Below, piece by piece: positions 35,713 to 44,413 of a stretch of 64,000 bases of DNA (positions are counted from its first letter, which is position 1; the number at the start of each line of letters is the position of its first letter). Both the position numbers and the translations under genes were made by a program. A model generated the notes under the pieces. The model saw only the letters and a list, made by a program, of their open reading frames with translations. It had not been told where the DNA came from and did not search any database. Source of the DNA: an uncultured Alphaproteobacteria bacterium (lineage in GTDB: Bacteria > Pseudomonadota > Alphaproteobacteria > Caulobacterales > Caulobacteraceae); NCBI GenBank assembly GCA_903860975.1, contig CAIOSI010000017.1, forward strand, positions 124,001 to 188,000. The letters are read 5' to 3'.

Positions 35713-37932
35713 TCAGGGCTGGAGTGTTGTGGCCGTAACTTGGGCGGCGCCTTTTAAGGTCAGGGCGGACGCATCCGATCCCACGGCGACCTTGTAGGTC
35801 CCGCCGCTTAGCCGCCAACCGTGAGATTTGGCATCCCAGTTTGCGAGCATACGCCTCGGCGCCGTCACTGTGACCGAACGGCTCTCGCCCGGCTTCAGAT
35901 CAACTTTCGACCAGCCGATCAGGCGTTCTTGTGTGCGGCTGGGGCCTGAGATCAGGTAGAACTGGGGCGTGTCTATCGCCGACCTTGCACCGGTGTTGGT
36001 CACTGTAAAGCTGGCTCTGAGCGTCTTGCCGCCAACCACCTTTAGGCCTGAATAGCGGAAGCTCGAGTAGGTCAGGCCGAAGCCGAAGGGGTAGAGCGGC
36101 TTGTCACCCGATTTGGCGAAACCGCGATAGCCGACGTCGGAGCCTTCCGTGTAGCGGACATCGAAGGGCTTGGGCGTCACCGCGCCCGCGCCCATTGTCT
36201 CGACTTGGGCCTGGTCGGCGCCCGGCAGCACGGGGTGCGCCAGTTGCGCCTCGCTGGCTGGGAAGGTCACAGGCAGGCGGCCCTGAGGGTTTGCTTCGCC
36301 GAACAAAACGCGCGCGATGGACTCGCCACCGCGTGCGCCTGGGAACCAGGCCTCAAGGATGCCTGCGGTTTTTTCGCGCCAAGGCATCAGCACCGGGGCC
36401 GCGGTCTCCAGCACCACGATGGTCTTCGGATTCGCCGCAGCCACGGCCGAGATCAGCCCATCCTGACCATCGGGAAGCGTCAGTGAAATATCCATCCCTT
36501 CGCTAGACCATTGGGTCGCGAAGACCACCACGACATCAGCCCTTGCGGCGAGCACGGCTGCGGCCGCCGGATCGGCACCATCGTTGAAGGTCACGTCTGC
36601 ATTCGGCGCGCGCGCCTTGATCGCCGCCAACGGTGCAGACGGAAAGTACATCTGACCGCCGCCCCAGGACGGAGCGCCTTTCGGCGGCGGGAACTTCACC
36701 GAGCCTGTCGGGATGACCTGCGACGAACCACCGCCGGAGATCACGCCTATATCGGCATGGCCGCCAATCACCAGGATGTGCCCCGCGCTCGCCGCCAACG
36801 GCAGGACGCGGCCTTGATTTCGCAGCAGGACAATCCCTTGTTCTCCGGCCCGTGCGGCGACCCGCGAATCTGCGGTCGTGTCGAGGCCACCGACCTGCAA
36901 GGGGTGTTCGAACAGGCCCGCCGCGAACATGCTGCGCAAAACCCGATGGGTCATCTTGTGAATCTGCGCCTCACTCACCTCGCCCGACGTTACCGCGTCC
37001 TTCAACGGGGCATCGAAAAAGACCTTTTTGTCGAGCTGTTGCCCGCTTTCCTGGTCAAGCCCAGCCTTGGCCGCCGCCACGCCATGCACCGCCCCCCAGT
37101 CCGACATGACCCAGCCGGGATACTTCCAGTCGGTTCGCAGCACGTTGTTCAGTAGAAACGGATTTTCGCAGGCGTAGATCCCGCCGACCCGGTTATAAGC
37201 GCACATCACCGAGCCGGGATGACCGCTCTCAATGGCGATTTCAAAGGCCAGAAGGTCGCTCTCGCGGAACGCGGCCTCGTCGATTTCGGCGCTCAGGACC
37301 GTCCGACCCGTTTCCTGGTCATTGAGAGCGAAATGCTTGGTCGCCGAGACGATGTGATTGGACTGGATTCCCCTGATCGCGGCGCCAGCGAGCGTACCGG
37401 CCAACAGGGGGTCCTCGCCCAGGTATTCGAAATTCCGCCCATTGCGCGGGTCGCGCAAGAGATTGACGCCACCAGCCAGCAGCACGTTGAAGCCCTTCTG
37501 ACGAGCCTCTTTTCCGATCATCGCGCCGCCTGCATAGGCTGTTTTGGCGTCCCAGGTGGCGGCCAGGGAAAGGCCTGAAGGTAATGGCGTCGCATCGTCA
37601 TGACTGCGAAGGGAATTGGCGACGCCCAGGCTCGCATCGCTCTCGGTCAGATCTGGGATACCTAGCCGCGCCAGGCCCTTCACATAGCCCGCAGAGATCT
37701 GCACACCCGGCGGCCGCTTCGGCATGAAGACTGGGAAGTCGCCATGCAGAAGGGCGATCTCCTCATCCAACGTCATCCTGCTGATCACCAGGTCGGCCCG
37801 ACGGTCGGGGCTCAGTTTGACGTTCATCCAGGGCTGGATCGCTGCGGGCTTAGGCTCGGCGGCGCGCACCAATCCTGGCAGCGCCAGGAGTAGGGCCGCC
37901 AAGATTGCGCTGGTCTTTAGGTCACGCCCCAC
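35713..37932 (-). CDS. GH3 family beta-glucosidase, exported
   Basis: 739 residues from GTG 37932, preferred because GGAGGG lies just upstream and a signal peptide follows (AILAALLLALPGLVRAAEPK); the ATG at 37983 would add 17 non-signal residues. GH3 N-terminal barrel with TKHFALNDQETGR and the nucleophile Asp in VMSDWGAVHGVAAAKAGLD (about 275), GH3 C domain with FATQWSSEGMDISLTLPDGQ, and a fibronectin III-like domain at the end. It releases glucose or xylose from beta-linked oligosaccharides in the periplasm. The C terminus abuts the terminator. Confidence 0.92.
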   Translation of the reverse strand: MGRDLKTSAILAALLLALPGLVRAAEPKPAAIQPWMNVKLSPDRRADLVISRMTLDEEIALLHGDFPVFMPKRPPGVQISAGYVKGLARLGIPDLTESDASLGVANSLRSHDDATPLPSGLSLAATWDAKTAYAGGAMIGKEARQKGFNVLLAGGVNLLRDPRNGRNFEYLGEDPLLAGTLAGAAIRGIQSNHIVSATKHFALNDQETGRTVLSAEIDEAAFRESDLLAFEIAIESGHPGSVMCAYNRVGGIYACENPFLLNNVLRTDWKYPGWVMSDWGAVHGVAAAKAGLDQESGQQLDKKVFFDAPLKDAVTSGEVSEAQIHKMTHRVLRSMFAAGLFEHPLQVGGLDTTADSRVAARAGEQGIVLLRNQGRVLPLAASAGHILVIGGHADIGVISGGGSSQVIPTGSVKFPPPKGAPSWGGGQMYFPSAPLAAIKARAPNADVTFNDGADPAAAAVLAARADVVVVFATQWSSEGMDISLTLPDGQDGLISAVAAANPKTIVVLETAAPVLMPWREKTAGILEAWFPGARGGESIARVLFGEANPQGRLPVTFPASEAQLAHPVLPGADQAQVETMGAGAVTPKPFDVRYTEGSDVGYRGFAKSGDKPLYPFGFGLTYSSFRYSGLKVVGGKTLRASFTVTNTGARSAIDTPQFYLISGPSRTQERLIGWSKVDLKPGESRSVTVTAPRRMLANWDAKSHGWRLSGGTYKVAVGSDASALTLKGAAQVTATTLQP

Positions 37933-38072
37933 GGCCGCACCCTCCGCTAAGTTTGTTGTTCGAATTCTGCATTCTGCGCCCACTGAATAACAGCATGCCG
38001 CTAGGTCAGGCTTGCCGCGAAGTGGCAGGCGGGCGCACCCTCATCCCTAATAAGCAATCGGGGAGGAAATCC

Positions 38073-38531
38073 ATGCGTAGCGTGATCCTGGCCACCGGCC
38101 TATTCGCCGTTCTCAGCCTTTCTGCCTGTGATTCATCTAAACCTGACACGACCACCGCAGCGGCGACGCCCGTGGCGCTCAAGTACTTCGGCCGCTCGCA
38201 GCAGATGTATGCGGGCCAAGAGATGATAGACAAGATCGACACGGCCTCGATCAAGCCCGGCAAGGCCGGTACGTTGGACATGGACGCCGTCGGCAGTTCT
38301 GCCGCAGCCGGCTACAAAAACACAGGCTTCCTGCCGCGCATCAATCCGGCGATCCCCAAAGATGGGATCTATGAATTTGACGTCGTGGGCGACAAACCGG
38401 CAGGCGCGGCTGCCGTGGCCACGCCGATCGATGTCAAGGGCGCCTGGGATCACTACCCCGCCGACCACGTAAAGGGCGTGAAGTTCATCTCCAAGACCAA
38501 CTCGGTCGTCGCGATGCTGCCCTCCGGCTAA
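38073..38531 (+). CDS. Putative lipoprotein
   Basis: 152 residues from ATG 38073, preceded by a strong GGGGAGGAAA ribosome site. The leader ends in a lipobox (AVLSLSACDSS), so Cys near 20 should be lipidated. The mature part contains YFGRSQQMYAGQEMIDKIDT and YEFDVVGDKPAGAAAVATPI and ends with VKFISKTNSVVAMLPSG. No known family is recognised; it may sit at the inner or outer membrane. It is separated from rutA by about 150 bases and is probably unrelated to it. Confidence 0.75.
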   Translation: MRSVILATGLFAVLSLSACDSSKPDTTTAAATPVALKYFGRSQQMYAGQEMIDKIDTASIKPGKAGTLDMDAVGSSAAAGYKNTGFLPRINPAIPKDGIYEFDVVGDKPAGAAAVATPIDVKGAWDHYPADHVKGVKFISKTNSVVAMLPSG

Positions 38532-38679
38532 GCAGCCGATCTGCGCTATCGCGCGTCCAGGCACCAATCCGCTGCGGGCGGCGAGGCGGGCATTTGTCGA
38601 TTGCCAATCGGCGAGGGGCCGGGCCACATGCTCGGCCGCACGCCCTTTGTCAGGTCGCTGCTCAGGGGGGGCTTAACCC

Positions 38680-39762
38680 ATGGACGTTGGCGTCTTCATT
38701 CCGATCGGCAACAACGGCTGGCTCATCTCGGAGACCTCGCCGCAGTACATGCCGAGCTTCGAGCTAAACAAGCAGATCGTTCAGAGCGCTGAGAAATACG
38801 GCTTCGATTTTGCGCTCTCGATGATCAAGCTGCGCGGTTTTGGCGGCAAGACCGAGTTCTGGGAACATAATCTCGAGAGCTTCACCCTGATGGCGGGATT
38901 AGCGGCCGTTACCAGCAGGATAAAGATTTTCGCCACCGCTGCGACGCTCACCCTGCCGCCGGCAATCGTTGCGCGCATGGCCTCGACCATCGATTCCATC
39001 GCAGGCCCCGGCAGGTTCGGCATCAATCTGATCACCGGCTGGCAGAAAGCTGAGTACGATCAGATGGGCCTATGGCCGGGCGAGAGCCACTACAGGGACC
39101 GGTACAAATACCTGTCTGAATACGCGACCATCCTGAAGGAGTTGATGGAAACTGGTCGTAGCGACTTCAAGGGCGAGTACCTGACAATGACAGATTGTCT
39201 GGTGAGCCCTCGACCACACAACGTGAAGATCATCTGCGCCGGCTCCAGTGACGAGGGTTTGGCCTTTACGGCGCAGTATGCGGACTATTCTTTTGCCTTG
39301 GGCAAAGGAACCAACACCCCCACCGCATTTGCCCCCGTCAATGACCGGTTGGCGGCCGCAAAGGCCAAGACCGGCCGCGATGTCGGCTCCTACATCCTGT
39401 TTATGATCATCGCGGATGAGACCGACGAGGCGGCGATGGCCAAGTGGCAACACTATCGCGCTGGCGCTGACCAGGACGCGCTCGCCTGGTTGACCAACCA
39501 GGCCGCACCCAACGCTCAGGGGGGGACAAGCAACACCAACACCACTCAGCTCGCAGCGCCTGAATCTGCGGTGAACCTCAACATGGGGACTTTGGTCGGC
39601 TCCTATGCAACCGTCGCCCAAATGCTGGACGAGGTCGCCGCTGTCCCAGACACCGCCGGCGTCCTCCTGGTCTTCGACGATTTCATAAGGGGCATCGATG
39701 ACTTCGGGACCAAGATTCAACCCAAGATGAAGAGCAGAGCGAATGTCGCCTCAGCTGCCTAG
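38680..39762 (+). CDS. rutA: Pyrimidine monooxygenase RutA
   Basis: 360-residue luciferase-like flavin monooxygenase that opens the uracil/thymine ring between N3 and C4 using FMNH2 and O2, giving ureidoacrylate. The sequence follows E. coli RutA closely over its length: [60 protein letters not shown] and [26 protein letters not shown] precedes the start. It overlaps rutB by 20 bases. The flavin reductase RutF that should supply FMNH2 is not encoded nearby. Confidence 0.96.
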   Translation: MDVGVFIPIGNNGWLISETSPQYMPSFELNKQIVQSAEKYGFDFALSMIKLRGFGGKTEFWEHNLESFTLMAGLAAVTSRIKIFATAATLTLPPAIVARMASTIDSIAGPGRFGINLITGWQKAEYDQMGLWPGESHYRDRYKYLSEYATILKELMETGRSDFKGEYLTMTDCLVSPRPHNVKIICAGSSDEGLAFTAQYADYSFALGKGTNTPTAFAPVNDRLAAAKAKTGRDVGSYILFMIIADETDEAAMAKWQHYRAGADQDALAWLTNQAAPNAQGGTSNTNTTQLAAPESAVNLNMGTLVGSYATVAQMLDEVAAVPDTAGVLLVFDDFIRGIDDFGTKIQPKMKSRANVASAA

Positions 39763-40465
39763 GCCCCCCGTTCCCAGAGACGGCATCGTGACCCTGCCGG
39801 CCCGTCCCGAAAGCCTGCCGATCAATCCGAGCGAGACGGCGTTGATCGTTGTCGACATGCAAAACGCCTATGCCTCGCCAGGCGGCTACCTTGACCTGGC
39901 GGGCTTCGACATCGAAGGCTCCGCCGCCGTCATTGACCGCATTGCCTTGGCGGTCGAGGCTGCCCGCGCCGCGGGCGTCACTGTGGTGTTCTTCCAGAAC
40001 GGTTGGGACAGCGACTATGTGGAGGCTGGAGGCCCAGGCTCCCCCAATTGGTGGAAATCCAATGCGCTGAAGACCATGCGCGACCAACCCGAACTCGAAG
40101 GAACCCTGCTTGCGAAAGGAACCTGGGACTACGCCCTCGTCGACGAGCTCCAGCCTCAGAAGGGCGACATCGTTATTGAGAAGTCGCGCTATTCTGCCTT
40201 TTACAATACAGCACTCGATTCCATGCTCCGGGCTCGCGGAATCAAGAATCTGGCCTTTTGCGGTATTGCGACAAACGTTTGTGTCGAGAGCACGCTGCGC
40301 GACGGCTTCTTCTTAGAATACTTCGGGGTGCTTCTCGAAGACGCCACTCACCAGGCGGGCCCGGCCTTCTTGCAGGAGGCCACGGTCTACAACATTGAAA
40401 AATTCTTCGGCTGGGTGTCCTCGACGGCCGAGTTCTGCGGGACTATCAGCCAGACCCCACCTTGA
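39743..40465 (+). CDS. rutB: Ureidoacrylate amidohydrolase RutB
   Basis: 240-residue isochorismatase-fold (cysteine) hydrolase that splits ureidoacrylate to aminoacrylate (as carbamate) and ammonia. The catalytic Asp is in [20 protein letters not shown] (about 37), Lys in the central region and Cys in [20 protein letters not shown] (about 190). The start ATG 39743 lies inside the end of rutA, which fits coupled translation. The N terminus ([20 protein letters not shown]) matches E. coli RutB. Confidence 0.95.
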   Translation: MSPQLPRPPVPRDGIVTLPARPESLPINPSETALIVVDMQNAYASPGGYLDLAGFDIEGSAAVIDRIALAVEAARAAGVTVVFFQNGWDSDYVEAGGPGSPNWWKSNALKTMRDQPELEGTLLAKGTWDYALVDELQPQKGDIVIEKSRYSAFYNTALDSMLRARGIKNLAFCGIATNVCVESTLRDGFFLEYFGVLLEDATHQAGPAFLQEATVYNIEKFFGWVSSTAEFCGTISQTPP

Positions 40466-40482
40466 AATAGGGAATTACGCTG

Positions 40483-40872
40483 ATGCCCAAGACCATTGTC
40501 CTGCCGCCAGGGACCCAGAAGCCCATCGCGCCTTTTTCACCTGGCACGCTCGCTGATGGCGTCGTCTATGTCTCAGGCACGCTTGCCTTCGACAAGGACA
40601 ACAACGTCGCCCATGTCGGCGACGCCGAGGCTCAGACGCGCCAGGTCTTGGAAACCATCAAGTCCGTTATCGAAACGGCCGGTGGGACCATGGACGACGT
40701 CACCATGAACCACATCTTTCTGAAGGACTGGGCCGACTATGCCGCTTTGAACAAGGTCTATGCCGAGTACTTCCCAGGCGACAAGCCGGCCCGCCTCTGC
40801 ATCGTCTGCAGTCTCGTTCGCCCAGACTTCCTGGTCGAAATCGCCTCCGTCGCCCACATCGCAAAGCGTTAA
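40483..40872 (+). CDS. rutC: RutC, RidA-family aminoacrylate deaminase
   Basis: 129 residues of the YjgF/YER057c/UK114 (RidA) family. [20 protein letters not shown] and [20 protein letters not shown] are typical of RutC, including the conserved Arg of the active site. It removes or detoxifies 3-aminoacrylate, leading to malonic semialdehyde. Seventeen bases after rutB, same operon. RutD is absent, which is tolerable because its step can be spontaneous. Confidence 0.94.
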   Translation: MPKTIVLPPGTQKPIAPFSPGTLADGVVYVSGTLAFDKDNNVAHVGDAEAQTRQVLETIKSVIETAGGTMDDVTMNHIFLKDWADYAALNKVYAEYFPGDKPARLCIVCSLVRPDFLVEIASVAHIAKR

Positions 40873-40944
40873 GGGCAATAAGAAGCCGTCTCCCCGGGTA
40901 AGGCCTGCCAGGCCGAGCTGGGTACAGTCAAGACGGGCTATGGG

Positions 40945-41628
40945 GTGGTTCCTGGTTCCCAGCCGCGTTGGGCTGGGCGGGCCACGCCATTCATTCATTT
41001 TTCCGAGGACGGACACCAGATCTTGGCTATCACCTCCAACACTCGAACCGCCGCCCACGACATTGACCCGGTCTTCCTGAACCGCTGGTCGCCACGCGCC
41101 TTCAACGGAGAGCCAATTCCCCAGGAGGTCGTGATGTCGATGTTCGAGGCCGCGCGTTGGGCACCCTCGGCGATCAATATTCAGCCCTGGCGCTTCGTCT
41201 ACGCTCACCGCAACACGCCCCAATGGGAGCCGTTGTTCCATTGCCTCATGGACATGAACCAGGCCTGGGTCGCTCAAGCCTCGATTCTGGCCTTCATTCT
41301 TTCGGATCGTCATCGCCGCAAGCCGGGTGCGGAGCCCAGCGAAAACCGCAGTCATAGCTTCGACGCTGGCGCGGCGTGGGCCTATCTGGCGCTCCAGGCC
41401 AACCACCTCGGCTGGGCTGCCCACGCCATGGGCGGCTTTCATGTCGAAAAAGCCCACACTGCGCTAAACGCGCCGGAGGCCGACTACCGCATTGAAGCCG
41501 CCATTGCGATCGGCCGCCCCGCGGACGCCAGCGTACTACCCGAAAGCTACCGCGCAAGGGAGGCTCCAAGCGGGCGTCAACCTGTGGAGAGCTTTGTGTT
41601 CGAGGGGCGAGTGTCTGCGCTGACGTGA
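40945..41628 (+). CDS. Nitroreductase-family flavoprotein
   Basis: Up to 227 residues from ATG 40945, but the family-like part begins at about residue 35 (HDIDPVFLNRWSPRAFNGEP), so TTG 41023 is a plausible later start. FMN-binding motifs: Arg/Ser in NRWSPRAF, MFEAARWAPSAINIQPWRFV, and QANHLGWAAHAMGGFHVEKA. It is a general nitroreductase, not a close RutE; its place behind rutABC suggests it may replace RutE (malonic semialdehyde reductase) or be unrelated. It is followed by a terminator-like hairpin at 41659. Confidence 0.82.
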   Translation: MVPGSQPRWAGRATPFIHFSEDGHQILAITSNTRTAAHDIDPVFLNRWSPRAFNGEPIPQEVVMSMFEAARWAPSAINIQPWRFVYAHRNTPQWEPLFHCLMDMNQAWVAQASILAFILSDRHRRKPGAEPSENRSHSFDAGAAWAYLALQANHLGWAAHAMGGFHVEKAHTALNAPEADYRIEAAIAIGRPADASVLPESYRAREAPSGRQPVESFVFEGRVSALT

Positions 41629-41658
41629 CGTCGAAATCGAGCAAACGTCCGGCAGGAA

Positions 41659-41681
41659 GAGCGCGCCACGAAGGCGCGCTC
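41659..41681. terminator. Hairpin between convergent genes
   Basis: GAGCGCGCC (41659-41667) and GGCGCGCTC (41673-41681) form a perfect 9-bp stem with a 5-base loop. It stands between the nitroreductase (+) and DUF1993 (-) stops. There is no good T-run on either strand, so it may slow or end transcription with Rho or simply protect mRNA ends. Confidence 0.6.
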
Positions 41682-41693
41682 GACCCGTTTCAA

Positions 41694-42221
41694 TCAGGCT
41701 GTGGGAGCAGCGGCCTGGGCGCCGGCTAAGAAGTCCATCTTGCCAAGAGGCACACCGTGGCTGCGCAAAATCGCGTAGGCGGTGGTCACGTGGAAAAACA
41801 GGTTCGGCATCGAGAACGTGAGCAGGAAGCTCTCACCGGTGAATTCCATGCTACGGCCGGGGAAGGTGAGCACGATCTGGCGGGCCTCCTGGCCGTCAAC
41901 CTGGTCGCGCGAGATGGTCTCCAGAAAGGCGATGGTCTTGGCGATGCGTTCCTTCAGTTCCGGGAAGGTGGTCTCGGTGTCCGGCATGGAAGGCGCCTCT
42001 ATGCCTGCCAGACGCGCGCCTCCCGACTTGGCGCCGTCGCTGGCCATCTGGATCTGCCGCGCGAAGGGGAACATCCCGTGACCCAGACCCGCTTCGGTCA
42101 GGGTCGAGAGTTCGACGTGCTCTGCGGCAGCGAAGGTCTCGGCCTTGTTCAGGAAATGGCTGAGATTGCCAAGCATGCGAATGTAGACGGTGATCGAGGC
42201 GTCATAGAGCGAAAGCGACAA
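41694..42221 (-). CDS. DUF1993 domain protein
   Basis: 175 residues that match the DUF1993 pattern throughout: MSLSLYDASITVYIRMLGNL, a central TFPELKERIAKTIAFLETIS, and FSMPNLFFHVTTAYAILRSH GVPLGKMDFLAG at the end. The family is a four-helix, DinB-like fold with unknown role. It diverges from the ornithine cyclodeaminase-like gene at 42315, and the 93 bases between hold both starts. Confidence 0.88.
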   Translation of the reverse strand: MSLSLYDASITVYIRMLGNLSHFLNKAETFAAAEHVELSTLTEAGLGHGMFPFARQIQMASDGAKSGGARLAGIEAPSMPDTETTFPELKERIAKTIAFLETISRDQVDGQEARQIVLTFPGRSMEFTGESFLLTFSMPNLFFHVTTAYAILRSHGVPLGKMDFLAGAQAAAPTA

Positions 42222-42314
42222 AGGCGTTTCTCCAGGTGATTAAGGCTGTCAGATAGTGCGCCCGCAAACCGCCGACCACCCCTCTTGGCAACAACTTCGC
42301 AAAGGATCTGACCC

Positions 42315-43268
42315 ATGCGCCTGATCGACGCCGCTGAGGTCCGCGCGAACCTCACTTACGAGCTTTGTATCCCGACGGTCCGGGCTGCGATGATCGCGCT
42401 TTCTGCGGGTCAGACGCGCCAGCTGCTGCGCTCGATCATGCACTTCGACGACGGGCGCATGTTCGGAGTCATGCCAGGCGCGATGGGTGAGACCGCAGCG
42501 TTCGGTGCCAAGGTCTTGAGCGTCTTTCCCCAGAATTTCGCAGTCGGCCGACCCTCGCACCAAGGGGTTGTACTGTTGTTCGATCCGGTGACCGGGGAAT
42601 TAGCCTGCGTCGCCGAGGCTCGTGAGATTACGGCCATCCGCACAGCCTCAGCGAGCGCGGTGGCGACAGATGCACTGGCCAGGCCAGAGGCAAACCATCT
42701 GGCGATCCTGGGTTACGGAGAGCAGGCCATCACCCACGCGCGCGCCATCTCCAAGGTCCGGCGATTGACGAGCCTGACAGTCTGGGGGCGCTCGCCCGAA
42801 CGTGCGAGCGCCTTTGCCGAGAAGATTGGGGCCGAACTCGGCGTCGTCGCCCATGCTGCGGCGAGCGCACGCGAGGCTGTGGCCTGGGCTGATATCATCT
42901 GTACTGTCACAGCCGCGGCCCACCCGATCCTTGAAGGCACCTGGGTTCGCTCCGGCACCCATATCAATTTGGTCGGGTCTAGCTTCCCAGGGCCTGCCGA
43001 AGCGGACAACGACTTGGTCACCCGCTCACGGTTCATCGCCGACTATCGCGAAGGTATTTTGAAGCAGGGCGCAGAGTTTCTGCACGCCAAGGCCGCAGGG
43101 TTCGTCGACGACGACCACATCGTTGGCGAGATTGGTCAGGTCCTTTCGGGCGACCTGCCGGGTCGACAGTCGTCAGACCAGATCACCGTGTATAAGTCGA
43201 TCGGTCACATCGTGCAGGACCTGGCGAGTGTTCAGGCCCTGTTGTCGATATCGCCGCCCGCTGGCTAG
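42315..43268 (+). CDS. Ornithine cyclodeaminase / delta-1-pyrroline-2-carboxylate reductase family protein
   Basis: 317 residues of the ornithine cyclodeaminase/mu-crystallin family. N-terminal part with a basic substrate-binding region (MHFDDGRMFGVMPGAMG), then the Rossmann dinucleotide-binding segment LAILGYGEQAITHARAIS (about 120-137) and IICTVTAAAHPILEGTWVRS. Members reduce imino acids or deaminate ornithine; reduction of a cyclic or N-alkyl imino acid is likelier than true ornithine cyclisation without further evidence. Its stop overlaps that of the convergent dipeptidase by four bases. Confidence 0.87.
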   Translation: MRLIDAAEVRANLTYELCIPTVRAAMIALSAGQTRQLLRSIMHFDDGRMFGVMPGAMGETAAFGAKVLSVFPQNFAVGRPSHQGVVLLFDPVTGELACVAEAREITAIRTASASAVATDALARPEANHLAILGYGEQAITHARAISKVRRLTSLTVWGRSPERASAFAEKIGAELGVVAHAAASAREAVAWADIICTVTAAAHPILEGTWVRSGTHINLVGSSFPGPAEADNDLVTRSRFIADYREGILKQGAEFLHAKAAGFVDDDHIVGEIGQVLSGDLPGRQSSDQITVYKSIGHIVQDLASVQALLSISPPAG

Positions 43269-44413
43269 CGCTGCGCGGCAGCCAGAACGCGCAAGAAGTT
43301 TCCGCCCATCACCTTTGCGACTTCGCCCTCGGCCATGCCATTAGCCAGAAGAGCTGCAGGGATCAGCGGCCAGTCGGCGTAATCGCTGAAGACGGGCATG
43401 AAGTTGGCGTCCATGTCCGTGCCGACCGCCACATGGTCGATCCCGACTGCGTCTGTCAGACGCAGGATCGAACCGATCCAATCGGCCAAAGTGGTCTGGC
43501 CAATGCCGGAAGGGACGGAGCCGACAACTCCGCCGTGTGTCGTGACCAGCTTTGCGTGCTCGACACTGATGAGCCGCGGGTGGTCGAGGTCTGGCCGTTT
43601 GAGGTTGGTGTGAGAGATCATCATCGGCCGGGTCGCGATCGCGACCGCGCCGCGCGTCACCCCCATCGAAGCGTGCGCGAGGTCGACAACCATCCCAATA
43701 TTATTCAGCTCCCGGACGATGTCGCGCCCAAGCGGCGTCAGGCCCGGCGAGCGTGGTGTCTCCGTCTGGGGGTCCCCGATCTGGTTCGGGTGGTAGTGAA
43801 CGATCGTCACCGAGCGCACACCGTCAGCGTAGGCGGTATGGACGCGTTCCAGCCGGTCTTCGATGAAGTCACCACCTTCCACAGCGAACACAGCTGCGGG
43901 GCGCTGGCTGATCATGGCATGGCTGATGTCGCGTCCATTCAAGCCAGGGGCCGCATCACCTCGCGTAACCATCGCCTTTAAGACTGCGATCTGCCGTTGG
44001 TACTCCGCCCAGGCCTCGCCGGGCTCGAACTCACGCTCGGCCATCAGCCCGGCGGTTTTCGAAGGACCAAGCAGCACAGCGTCAGAGACACAGTTGAAGA
44101 GCGCTGCGGTCACGTGGCCCACGCTCATGTCTGTCAGCACTTTGGCCTCGAACGGCAGGCCCATGGCGCGTGTCGTTGCGTTCTGTTTCGTGATGTCGCG
44201 CAGGAAGAAACGGCCCGGATGGCTGTGTACGTCCACAGAGGGATGGTTCAGGGCGAAGGCTTGGCCAGCGGCGATCTGCGTCTCAGTTAGCTTCAGGCCG
44301 CCAGAGCCGCCTTGCGGATCAAAGATCTGCTTCTGAGCCCAGGCCCGTGCTGCGCCAGCAGCCAGCCCAACGCCGAGCGCCGCCAGTGCACTGCGTCTCG
44401 TGAACCGGCTCAA
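43265..44413 (-). CDS. Membrane (renal-type) dipeptidase, Tat-exported
   Basis: 382 residues with a twin-arginine leader (MSRFTRRSALAALGVGLAAG). Peptidase family M19: metal ligands in DVHSHPGRFFLRD (the usual HxD form reads HSH here), the Glu in VFAVEGGDFIEDRLERVHTA, and His residues in DLAHASMGVTRG and MMISHTNLKRPD. It cleaves dipeptides, possibly including D-amino-acid ones, in the periplasm. ATG overlaps the upstream aminotransferase stop by four bases, so the two genes form an operon: amino-acid release followed by transamination. Confidence 0.9.
   Translation of the reverse strand: MSRFTRRSALAALGVGLAAGAARAWAQKQIFDPQGGSGGLKLTETQIAAGQAFALNHPSVDVHSHPGRFFLRDITKQNATTRAMGLPFEAKVLTDMSVGHVTAALFNCVSDAVLLGPSKTAGLMAEREFEPGEAWAEYQRQIAVLKAMVTRGDAAPGLNGRDISHAMISQRPAAVFAVEGGDFIEDRLERVHTAYADGVRSVTIVHYHPNQIGDPQTETPRSPGLTPLGRDIVRELNNIGMVVDLAHASMGVTRGAVAIATRPMMISHTNLKRPDLDHPRLISVEHAKLVTTHGGVVGSVPSGIGQTTLADWIGSILRLTDAVGIDHVAVGTDMDANFMPVFSDYADWPLIPAALLANGMAEGEVAKVMGGNFLRVLAAAQR

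Noticed and set aside
35423-35797. 124-codon frame containing the PEP-CTERM-like motif taken as a full gene
   Set aside because: It reads through a strong terminator and into the antisense of the GH3 gene, has no signal peptide and no conserved body; only the motif is kept as a relic.
40573-41457. Minus-strand open frame of 294 codons opposite rutC and the nitroreductase
   Set aside because: Antisense shadow of two recognised genes; no motif of its own.
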